Shown here piece by piece: positions 45,477 through 55,794 of a DNA stretch of 64,000 nucleotides. The notes under the pieces are model-generated. The model saw only the letters and a program-made list of their open reading frames with translations, searched no databases and was not told the origin of the DNA. Every line of letters starts with the position of its first letter. Positions within the stretch are counted from its first letter, which is position 1. Both the position numbers and the translations under genes were made by a program. This DNA comes from Thozetella sp. PMI_491. Its lineage: Eukaryota > Ascomycota > Sordariomycetes > Chaetosphaeriales > Chaetosphaeriaceae. The DNA is taken from NCBI GenBank assembly GCA_021432635.1, contig MU270038.1, forward strand, positions 682,001 to 746,000. Direction: 5' to 3'.

Positions 45477-48400
45477 TAAGGGACAAGGTACCTACGGCAC
45501 AAGGTCATGGGCCTGATGGTGCAGTGTGAACACCTCGGGTACTTGTACCTGGCTGTAGTATCATTCCCTCGCAACCCCTTGCTCGGGGATGGGTCATCTC
45601 TCATGCAAAGAAGCATAGCAGGATAGCCGGAGGACAGGGTGTGCCGGGAAAGCACCCTCCCCTATGAACTAGTAGATCCGCACCGAGAACCCCCCGCCAC
45701 GGCTTCGGCTCGGATGGCGATCTAGAGGAGGGCCCGAGATTGAAGGCATCGTCGATATCGGGCTGCCCGCCGCTCTAGTGGCGATTGTGGGCGATGATGG
45801 GTTTGATATCCTTCGGTTGCCGCTGTCAAGGGGGACACACAGGCAGTTAGCCCATTCCCCATCCTCGCTCCGACTAACTGAGGACGCAAAGACATCTTGT
45901 GCAACGACAACAGCCAACACTGCCTCGGCGATAGGCGGGTGCCTGTCAAATCTGCACCGTATCCTTGTCAGCGGGGGGTCTGACAAGCAGGCTGATCCCG
46001 GCTGCAAGACTTGCGGATGGCCAGATCTCGAATCCCTGTCCCTGCCTCAGTGCCATCGAGCCAAGCTTTGGAGCAGCCACCAATTCTTCATAGCAAAGAA
46101 AAAGTCGCGAACTGGTACTCAGCAAATACATCCGCAGGAGCGGTCCTCGACCGTCATTTCTGGCTCCATGGATGTATCCTCTTGTCCTTGCTGTTCCTTT
46201 CTTTTTTGTCCGTGTTCTTTGCAGCCACGCAGCCAGTGACGTGCGGCCTTGGCAAAACACGCAATGGCCCAATCGAAGCCGGCGTGTCTGCCATGGCTGA
46301 TTCGCGCCGGCTGCAGGAGGGGTGGGTGTGCTCCTGTGAGCGCTTGGGAAAGGAATTCAGGTTGGGGGGTGTCCCGCAACATGATCGACAGGAAGTTGGC
46401 GCCGGAATGCTTGGAGATGGGAGGACCCGCCGTGCCATTCGCAGGGCGGGGGAGGGGAGCATGGGGAGACTTCAGGAAGGTGGCAAGCAGGTCGACATGG
46501 AGGTCAGAGAGAATCCCCTGTCACCTAGGGCTCCTGAGGCAGGGCACCTCAACGACGGGATTACGTAGCTCTCATTCTTTCTCTTTTCTTCCATAGCCCA
46601 GTTCGCCAGGCCGCTTGCCGGCACAGCACGCCAGCCCGGGTACCTTGCATCAGATCTCTTGTGAAGGCAGGAGCCGAAAGACGAGTCCTCGGGAGGATGG
46701 CGCGGGAGCCGGCCGCGAACCGCCTGAGCGAGGCAGCAGTCACTCTTTTGAGACTCGCTTGGTCCCTGGGATTGCGTCGGCGATGCCCATCGTCCAGGAC
46801 GTACCCCCTAGGTTTTTCAGTCACCTGCTGTACGACGCCATCTGTGTCGTAGCATCGATATTGCCTATTTGGCGATACAGCAGGTGGGAAAAGGGGCCAG
46901 GCTAGATGACCAGATGGGCTCTCTTTGCAGCGGCGAGCTGCGAACCGTCAGATCCCTCCTCCGATCATGCGACCCTGCGAAGACACCCCATTCCGAAAAG
47001 TTGGGGGAAGGGAGGGGGGGGCAGCTGCCGGCCTCTCGGCTTGCCGGAACACAGGCAAGTGCAGGGGTGGGAAGAAGCAGAAAAAAATGGGGGAAAAATC
47101 GGGGTGGTAGCAGGGGGGGAGGGGTTTGCCCATCGCATGCTTTGCCGTACTTGTCCAGTTTTGCCATGTATCAGGGTAACGTGTGGTGTTCATTCATGTT
47201 GATGTTGTTGTCGTTTTACCAGAACCCCGGGCCTCCCAAGTAAGGGCCTGAGTAGGAGGAACCCAGGTGATCGGTAGGATGGTTTGGGCGAAACAGCCAC
47301 TCAGACCAGTAAGCTAAGGTGAGACTCGTCTAGAGGCGTGGGCACACCTCGTCACCAGCCAGCGGCGGCTCTGTCCACGCCTCGCCAAACGTCAACCCCG
47401 GGACTCTGGACCGGCCGAGATGGGCCGGTGGAAGCTCCCATGGAATCATATGAAGGGCACGAAGGGGTGTATGATTCCCGTCGCCCGCAATGCTTGCGGC
47501 AATGGGAGGATGGAGGGCAGACGGCAGCTGCGGTGCTTCCCTTTCGGCGCTGGCGGGACATGGGATGAACTAGATCTGTCTATGCGTCAAGGAGATCTGT
47601 GATTGATCTCTGCCGGGATCCGGTCCCCGAGCAGCGAGATCGATGGCAGGGAAAGATTTGAATTCTTGCTAAAAGGAAAAGAGAGGACGAAAGCCGCCTC
47701 TTTCCTCGTCCAATAGAGGCTGATCAAGGCGATCAAACTGGGCTAGCGCTTGATTAGGCGCACTCGCATCGCTGCGTTGGCCCTGGCCAGTTTTGGTGTG
47801 GGGATTGGGGTAGACCTAGTTGTCAAATCCTCGACTGCCCCATCGTCGAGACAGAGGCGAGCGGAGCCCATTCCTCGGGTTGGGGGAAGGAGAGGAGGGG
47901 GGAGGGGGAGAGATGGAGATCGATCTCATCGGTACTGACTAGCCGTACCAACGTGACCTTGCCGTCGTGCTCAATCAGGCGAGGAACTGGACGGCGGCGT
48001 TTGATAGGCAGCCCAAAACCAGGACCCAGAGTCCCATCCACTAAAGTTCATCTCATACTAATACCTTAATGACCCTAGTCTGCTCTAACCCTCGGGGTGT
48101 ACAGTATGCGGCATCAACCTGGTCAATTAAGTCTCAAGGCCCTGTGTTACTACTTTGACCGTTGACGACGAACGGCGGGTACGCAATCCATTGCTCCGCC
48201 CAATGCGGTCGGGGTTGCGGACCGGAGGCGGAAAGGGGGGCGGGGGGCCAAGCGCGACTCGAGGCTATCGCGCCACAAGCCGATCGACTAGCCGAAAAGC
48301 CTGGTGCGTTCTCGGCCGCCCGAGGGTGAGGCTCCCCGGGCATGCGAGCCATATCTCTCTGCCGACGGAGCTCTGCTGGCTGCATCGCCTTAGCAGTGTC

Positions 48401-48768
48401 TGCTAAGGCCGAAGAAACAGATCCAAGTTTCATTTCTGCCACGTGCAGGTCCGGAGACGGACCGTGGGTATTCTCAGACTCGTCTTGAATAGATTAAAAA
48501 ACGAGCGCTGGCCATAGCGCAGTTGGGTTCGTGAACCTCTTGACAGCCTTTTCCTGTTGCTCCGACAGAACGATCGTGTGGAGCGTCGCACGACATGCGC
48601 CTGCGCTAGGCAGACGACAATAGCCTACAATCAAACGCGGCGTCCAGTTGCGAGTTGCCCCTCGCTCCAAATGCCGAGGTGCAGGCTCGACTTTGCCGCT
48701 TTAGAGACACAGCGCCGCCTACTCGGTGGATGAGATAGGATAGCCAGACGAGCCGCAGGAAGGGGAAG

Positions 48769-48841
48769 GTGGAAACGGGGAGGATGCGGGGAGGGGGAAG
48801 GGGGCTTGTTGGGGTTTGGGGGGGGTTTTTTTTTTTTTTTT
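48769..48841 (+). repeat. G-rich tract ending in G8-T16
   Basis: Several runs of 4-8 G over about 55 bases are followed directly by 16 T (48826-48841). The pattern is a purine/G-rich block abutting a T tract, intergenic. Confidence 0.85.
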
Positions 48842-49150
48842 GTCACGGGTATCTAGACTCGAAGGAGCAGAACAGCGCAGTTCGACGAGGTCGACGAGGA
48901 TGCAAAAGGCCCCAGGAACTACAATCACATTCTAGGAATAGTCGCCGCGCGACGCGACAGTGCCTAGTGCCGCTCGCCGGGTCCATTACGGATAGTCCCG
49001 GCCAGTCAGCCCTGCCAGCGGAGCTTGCTAATGAAGTAGCGGGGAGCGAGGGGAGCGAGGCACCCGAGCGTGCTACAAAGGTACTCTGTACAGCGCGCCA
49101 GCATCGGCGCTAACGGCGATGAGGAGAACCCATGGAAGCCTTCCTGTTCA

Positions 49151-49162
49151 CCCCCCCCCCCC
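49151..49162 (+). repeat. C12 homopolymer
   Basis: Twelve consecutive C, intergenic, with an A9 run near 49203-49211 shortly downstream. Confidence 0.85.
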
Positions 49163-50632
49163 GGCAGTTAGTCTAAGTGTTCAATCAGGGGGGTTGTCAA
49201 CCAAAAAAAAATTGAAGGCACTTTCCCCGTTCTAAACTGGGCCCACTGCCCATGTCATCAGGTTCGGTGCGACGTCGATGAGAGGAGGGTTCGGGGCCGG
49301 CGCCTCTTCATGGCTGCACTGCTTCCCACCCCCGGAAGGGAGGGGGGAGGCGAACACCTTGGCGACCGAAAACGGCTGACGAGCAGGCGACAGAATGACG
49401 CCGAACCGCATTGCTGCAACGTCCTCCATACTCGGAAGCGCACTTTCGGATCTTCGGAAAGACGCGCGACCATGTGGCAGCAGTGGACAAATGCGGCGAT
49501 GTGGCATACGTTCAATGCAATGGAGCACCTCACCTGCAGAGAGCCGGTAGCCTCTAGCAACATGATACGGGAACCGAAGAAAAAAAAATAGAGTGAGCGT
49601 CGAACGCACACCCTTCTTGCATGCTCCTCCTCCTGCTCCCCATCCCCCCCCCTTCCTGCTCATCCTCCGCTATCCCCTCCAGCCTGCGGTGTTCACCCGC
49701 CCCCCTCCCACTTCACCACCGTGACTTCCCACTCTCTGCTTCGCGTGGTCATTGTCTGGGTCCCGGGTCGGGTCCCCAGGGATCACAACCTGGGTGGGCC
49801 GATTGCCAGAAGGCGGTCTTGTCGTCTCGTTTGATCTGCTTTTTAGCCAGAATCCGGCCAAGAATCGTCGTCTGCGCTTCCAGCCTCTGCGACTCGTCCG
49901 TTCCTGGGCTAGATCTGGCAAAATCGGTGTACGGCCCGGTTTTGTCGAGTGGCGTATATTCTTTTGAGTGTCTGGCAAAAGGCCCCCGGCCCTCTATTTC
50001 ACCTCACCTGTTTCTGACCAGGGGTGTGGAGGAGGGAGAGAAGGGGGGGGGGGATGGAGGGGTCTTGCGTTATCGCAGGCCGGTGGGAGGGAACATTTTT
50101 CATTCGACCTGGCGGATGGGATCAGGACTTACAGGAGATTAAGGCGATGCGCATGCAGCATATGTTTGACTGCCTGTTGGCCAGCACAATGCACGGTGGA
50201 TGCAGCCATCGGGGCAATTACGACAACGCGTGGAAGCACTCAGACGTCTGCAAGCTCTGTGCGTGCGTGTGCGTGCGTACACGCTTCAACACCCACGCGC
50301 AATCTCTCCATATCAGGTATCAATCGCGCCTTGCGCATCTCTGGTTCATCAAATTGTTATCCGGAAAATTTACCGGCGGTAGCTGATCAAAGAGTTCCAG
50401 TGGCAAAACGGAACTGTTGATGAAAGATGTCGTACCAGCTCGGCGTGGCCGGTGAGGCCTGAGACATGCGCTCCGATGGCGATCCTTTCCTGGGATCGTT
50501 CTTCCGGCTCCCGGCGACATGACGAGCGAGCTTGCTTTGAGCATATCCGAGACACCTTCTGGAAACCTACTCCTTTGGGCTCGGGGGTTGTCAAGTCAGC
50601 CCCCTTCGCAAGTGCCGGGACAGTCCGTCGAG

Positions 50633-50655
50633 CCCCCCCCCCCCCCTCCCCCCCC
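50633..50655 (+). repeat. C14-T-C8 tract
   Basis: Fourteen C, one T and eight C; the other strand is G4-capable. Intergenic. Confidence 0.85.
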
Positions 50656-50886
50656 TTCGGCGGGCGTGTTACAACCCGCTTAATTCGCAAGCAAGCAACA
50701 AGCACTAGAGAGAAGAGTGCCCTATTCGAGCACGTGTGCTACAGGATTTCCAGGATTCACGCCACGATGCTAGCTATGTCGCTTCCCCTTTGAGCAATGG
50801 AGACACTAGCCTCCTCCCATTCCCCCAAAATCAGCGCAGCCCAACCCAGAGCAGCCCCACGTGCGATCAAATGCTGCTTCCTAGGT

Positions 50887-50930
50887 GTCCAGGTCTTCAG
50901 GTTTCCAGATCTCCAGGTCTCCAGGTCTCG
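50887..50930 (+). repeat. Imperfect 8-bp tandem repeat (CCAGGTCT)
   Basis: About five tandem, slightly diverged copies of ccaggtct occur in 44 bases. A minor minisatellite with no coding context. Confidence 0.7.
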
Positions 50931-51675
50931 CAGGCGTTGCCCCAATTGTTGGCGCCAATGGTGCAGACTGCAGTCGCCTGGGGCTAGTGACTGACCCCCA
51001 CGGGCTTAGCAGACCTCCTAGGCCTGCAATCGAACAATCAAGGGCTTCCAACCTCTGGTGCAGCAGTAGCTCCTCCTCGCTCCTGCCTATCGCATTTCTT
51101 CTCGCGGGCGCACGCAAGCATCAGGGGCTAGCCGAAATCCAATAACTCGAGCAGCCATTCCCCCCTCCCCCTCGAGCGGTGAAATGAGGAATCAAACCAC
51201 CCTAGCCGGCCTAGCAGGGCCAGCGGCTATGATAGACACAAAAGAAAGAAAGGACATCATGGTGACTTCAGCAGCGCCACATAAAATGGCCTTCGCCCCA
51301 ACCAATGGCGACAAACTGAGACACGCCCTTACAGTGACCCTAGCTAGACGTCCCTCCATGATCCATGATCCATTCAGATTGTCCTCCATTGGGCGTGATG
51401 ACCAGTACGGTCCAAAGACACACCCCCATCCCTTCCTTCGGCGCATTCCTCGCGCTCCTCTCTCTTGCGCTGGAGCCCGGCCTGCCAAGGCCGGCTGTTG
51501 CCTCTTGAGAGGACATTTGGATGGCGTCGAGTCTAATCTCGGGCTTCCAGCTCGCTGACCTGAGTGTATTGTCCAGAGGCATGATGCTAATCTGCCTTAG
51601 CCCCCATGCCCTGTGTTCCCACGTCCCCCGAAATGACAGACATGCCGGATCGACTCGGGCGGAAGCCGACGTACT

Positions 51676-51708
51676 GGGTGCACGATGGGTGCACAGTGGG
51701 TGCATTGT
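51676..51708 (+). repeat. Three 11-bp direct repeats (GGGTGCAYNRT)
   Basis: gggtgcacgat, gggtgcacagt and gggtgcattgt follow each other without gaps. Function unknown; intergenic. Confidence 0.7.
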
Positions 51709-51919
51709 TGGCCTGCTACTGGCCCCGGGAGAAACCACATCTTCATGTGGCCAGCCATCGTGATACTTAGCTGCGTGACGCGACCTAGGGCCGCTCTCGA
51801 CCTGCAGTCTTGCCCAACCGCAGGGACCAAGCCCTCTCGGACATTTTCGCCCGCTCGATGGGGAGGAGACCTTCTGGACATTGCTTTTGGGATCGTGACC
51901 GCGGGTCCGGTTGAAGACC

Positions 51920-51937
51920 ACCTGCAGAGCTGCAGGT
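51920..51937. repeat. 8-bp inverted repeat with 2-base centre
   Basis: acctgcag, AG, ctgcaggt: near-perfect palindrome, intergenic. Could be a dimer binding site; no further evidence. Confidence 0.5.
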
Positions 51938-54030
51938 CTGGAATTCACGCTCATCTCCTCACCGCAATGTGAGGCGACTGAAAAACATTGGCCCATCCCA
52001 TCGCGCCTACTCCGTCACCATGACCGTTCAAATGCGTCAACGACGTCTCATATCCCCCATGTCTGGCGACTCTGGCCTACCTTGCTGCCCTAGCGCGCCC
52101 TAGTGACCACGGACGCCGAGCTGAGGACGGGGATGGCCCATCGTCGAGGTGCGGGCGCCAGCTGCGCTTGTGCTGCACGGTAAATCCCCTAGAAGACCCG
52201 CGCGCCCGGCGTGGCGTTCCCCAGTGAAGAAGGATCGGCAGCCCCCTTTCCCCGACTGAGTAGGTTGACTCTTGTATTCACGGTGTCGGTGAGAGTGCTT
52301 GGGCATCGACGAGCAGCGTCGTTAAACGCGCCTGCCTGGGGGCTGGGCTCTCGCCAACACATTCTCGTTCTGGCTAGTTCAAGGGGGTGGTGACAAGTCA
52401 CTGTGCACAGAGTCATCAGAAAAGACCCGCGCCGAGATAGGTTCCTCACAAACCAGGTGATCCATCGACAAAAAAAGTTGTTGACATCCTCCAGGGAGGT
52501 GCTTCCTCGCTCACCGCCGAAAAGCCGGGGCCACGCCGCTTTGGATCTCTCTAGGACGTCTCTCCCATCCGTGCCCGTTGGTAAGATCTGTCTGTGGCTG
52601 CAGGGAGCAGCGAAATCTCGGTCCACTCCCCTCGCCTGCCGTGCGGCGGAGGCGCGGGACGGTGGAAAGACCCGAAAGGAAGACAATTGCCAGTTCGCTC
52701 ACATGAGGGGGGGTGGTAGAAGAGACGCGGCCCTTTGGCGAAGCCTTCTTGTCTATGCTTGCGGCGCAGCCCAAGAATGGACGGAGGGTGCAGTGTCTAC
52801 GCCGCAGCTGCAGGTCAGGGGATGGATGATGCGCATGCGGCCTTTGCAGCTCGCTTCTGCTTCGGCTCTTCGCCGCCCGGCGGCGCTGAGGCATTATAGC
52901 ATCCACCGACCGACAGTGGAAGGCTAGCTTCCCCTCGGAAGTTGCTGGGCGGTCGAAGGGCTTGGAAAGGGCTTTCATCACCTACCGAGAACATCGATGA
53001 TCAGCATCGGGAGCAGATCATACGCGTTGGCCCCCTATCAAATTCGAGAGCTGGGGCGGTGAGGCTTCTTTTCCCAGCGCGCAGCACAAGCCACCTCCCC
53101 CATCCCCCACGGATGGATGGTCTGATACTTGACACCACCTCTAGCGCAAGCCATCAAGCCCTTGGCGGTCCTCTTGACACCCTTTGCGCCAACATCGGCG
53201 CTGGCCCCAATGAGGCGTTTTCGCTGTCGTTGAGGGGATAGGCTTAAACGCCAGCTGAGACTCGCACTCAGGCACGTGGGGAAGCGGTCAAAGACCGCGG
53301 CTACACCTAACGAGCCCAGAACGGGGGATGGGAGCCGACGTGACTTGGCAGCTCGCGTTTCGGGTGGTTGTTCTCACATCCACTAGATGCCCTCGTGAGC
53401 TGTGGAGGAAAGGAGGTGGGATCTCAGGCAGGAGATAGGAGATGGCGATGCCTAGGTTAGGATGGTGCCCCATTTGTGGGGGTCCCCGATTACTCGGCGA
53501 TATCTTTATTTACGTAACCTCCCTGTCGCCCCTTAGGCCCAGGGGGCGCGTGAGGTACAAGATAGCGAGGCAATTCCCTTGCTGCACGAGATGGCAATCG
53601 AGGTTTAGATAAACTCAGGCTGCTTACCGGTAGTCACGCAACTGGCGGCGCGCCACTCTGGTCTAAACGACAGTCTGATAAGTGATAGATCTGGGCTCGC
53701 TGCGCGAGCAAGTTGAATATACCCTCCTTCCCTCCGAAGCCTTGGCCTGTCTAGTCGCCGAGCCACAACCCCCCATCCCGCGCACCAGCTTAACAACCTG
53801 CCATCAATGGCATAGCCATGGAGTATCATCCTATTTGCCGTAACGCCCCGTCAAGCCACTTTTTGTCACGGCTCGCCGGCCCTCCTGGGCCAGCCTCCCA
53901 AACGCTCCAGGCGCGGCCCTCAATACTTCGCCGGAGCCGGAGAATATATGATGAAGAAACACAAGGAAATCGCCGGAGGGCGAGCAGTGAAGGTAGTACA
54001 AGTTAGGAAATATAAACGATAGTTGATGGC

Positions 54031-55794
54031 CTAGGCGGCGCAAGACACCGCTGACGATTGGGGACGCAGTGAGATATTGACGAGGCCAGATTGATATGCC
54101 CCTGATGGCGCTTCTTGAAGGCCGCGATGTTGCTCTTTCTGAACGAATGTCTTGTGTAGAAACGACACGAACGCATCGACGTCTCGCGATGTGCTCATAG
54201 CACCCAAGCTTGCCCTGACAACACTAGTCGATGGTGGATTGATTAGTCTGGATACGTCTCCGCGTCACTTCGGACACAAAACAATGAGGCTCACCCAGTC
54301 GGTAGCTGGTTTATCAGGCTCAGTCCATCCGAGCCGCAGTGATGACCAGCGGATTTCGCCCTGTCGAGCTCCCATGGTTCATACCCTAATGCAGTAAACA
54401 ACCCTCCCGGGCAGCATATCCCTAGGCCATGCAAGGTCAGCTCTAATCCATACTTGAGACCATATCCGAGGGGAGGAAGAGAATTCGGGTCTCACCTCCG
54501 GAGCGGACATAGATGCCTTGCTCGTTCGCCATCTTCTCAACATCTGAGTACGCAACATGTGTCCCATCTGGTCGAAGCATGTTGAATGCGATCGTTGCAC
54601 CCTGCCGCCTCGAATCGCCAAACGCATCCCTGTCGTCATTGTATATCCTGCAAGCCGCCTGCCCGTTACCGTGCTTCAGTCTGCTGATCTCAAGGTATAG
54701 CCGTCTCGATAGGTGGCTGGTATGACGCGACACATTGTCCATCGAGCCGTACAGCCTCTTGTGCACGTCAATGGCTTCGCCCAGGGCCAGGATACTGTGG
54801 AATGGCAGTGTGCCGTCCTCGACGCCGTCATGGATGCTATACTTGCTTCCATGGGCCGCTGAGCCTCCCGCCTCGTCAATCTTGGTCTCAAGTCCCTTGG
54901 ACTTGTGCCAGATAGCCCCGATGGCGCTGACCATGGTGACAGTGCCACCTCCAAAGTACTTTCGCAGAGCAAGGATGTGACCCGAGTCCTTCCGGACGAC
55001 TAGGCCGCCGAGATCGGGGAAACCGAAAACCTTATAGAAGGAGACGGCAGTGAAGTCGGGTGCAGCATCCGGGTCCGCAAAGACGAGCTCCATGGGACTC
55101 GTCATGGCCAGTGCTGCTGCATCGAATAGGCTGTATGTGTTTTGCATATGACGCGAGTTACGGAGCCGATGGGACCACGACAATGGGAGCCGTCGTCCGT
55201 TGAGATTAGACTGACCCGGGTAGGCGAAGAGGCCTAGCCCAGACGGCCGGTGTATCCCAAGACGAGCCTCGTGCGGGTTATCAAGCCACACATCAACGTC
55301 CCTGTCACTTTCAAAGCACTTATGGTTGCCATATGTGAGCTCTCGGACGCCCACCAGACTCGTGTGACAGTCCCGGTGGTAGCCGTACCAGAAGCTACGT
55401 GATCTCGTCTTCTCTGCGAGGTCACGGAAGCAGTCGGCTACGAGTTTGACGGCGGCAGTGGCATTGGCGACGAATACTAGGTCGAAGTGCTCAGGATCAG
55501 CACCGAGGAATTGCAGCGTCTTCGCCCTAACCTCATCGACCATCTCCCCGGACACCCGAGCCGGCTCATTGGCCGAATGCGGGTTGCCGAGGAGAGACGT
55601 CCTCATCCTCTCGGCGAAGCCATTGACAGTCGATTTGGCGTAAATTGTTGCGCCGCTGTGGTCTAGATATATGCCTGGTATCCGGTTAGCCTTGCAGCTA
55701 CCCATGGAAAGGAGAGAGGTTCGCAGCAACCATTGTTCATATGTGGGTATTCCTCTTCCCTGATGACCTCGACAGGCCTGCTGTACGGCGGCAT
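54031..55794 (-). CDS. MOCOS-like class V aminotransferase without MOSC domain, 4 exons
   Basis: Resembles the NifS-like half of molybdenum cofactor sulfurase, a PLP enzyme that takes sulfur from cysteine. Minus-strand exons are 55794-55731, 55674-54496, 54421-54295 and 54223-54031 (introns 56, 74, 71 nt), summing to 520 residues. Signatures are YLDHSGATIYAKS near the N-terminus, YHRDCHTSLVGVRE, FAYPGQSNLNGRRLPL, LFDAAAL (D206) and SFYKVFGFPDLGG with the PLP lysine K236. The third exon supplies GGICCPGG (414-421), containing the cysteines at the position of the persulfide Cys, and GYEPWELDRAKSAG; the fourth gives VVRASLGAMSTSRDVDAF. A stop at 54443 is inside an intron. The C-terminal MOSC domain of full-length enzymes (about 800 residues) is absent and not seen downstream. 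Whether it sulfurates MoCo or has another substrate is open. Confidence 0.92.

Larger units (their letters stand above)
41875..54030. other. 12-kb gene desert upstream of the Zn2Cys6 gene, rich in G/C tracts
   Basis: No gene can be supported between the transcription factor start and the 3' end of the MOCOS-like gene. Open frames reach 218 codons (minus, 51340-51996) but have mixed third positions, competing frames and no domains. The stretch has many G or C homopolymers (separate entries), a GT repeat, and short imperfect tandem repeats. The first 1-1.5 kb probably includes a long leader and promoter of the transcription factor gene. Noncoding transcripts could be present. Confidence 0.45.

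Noticed and set aside
48508-48590. tRNA-like A box (TAGCGCAGTTGG at 48515-48526)
   Set aside because: No cloverleaf can be drawn; no B box or matching acceptor stem follows at the right distance.
51340-51996. 218-codon minus-strand frame starting MGQCFSVASHC
   Set aside because: Mixed third positions, no domain, no splice context; consistent with chance in GC-rich DNA.
54443-54445. Stop codon truncating the MOCOS-like enzyme at 431 residues
   Set aside because: It lies in an intron. Two further exons restore the expected GGICCPGG, EPWEL and SLGAMS segments in frame.
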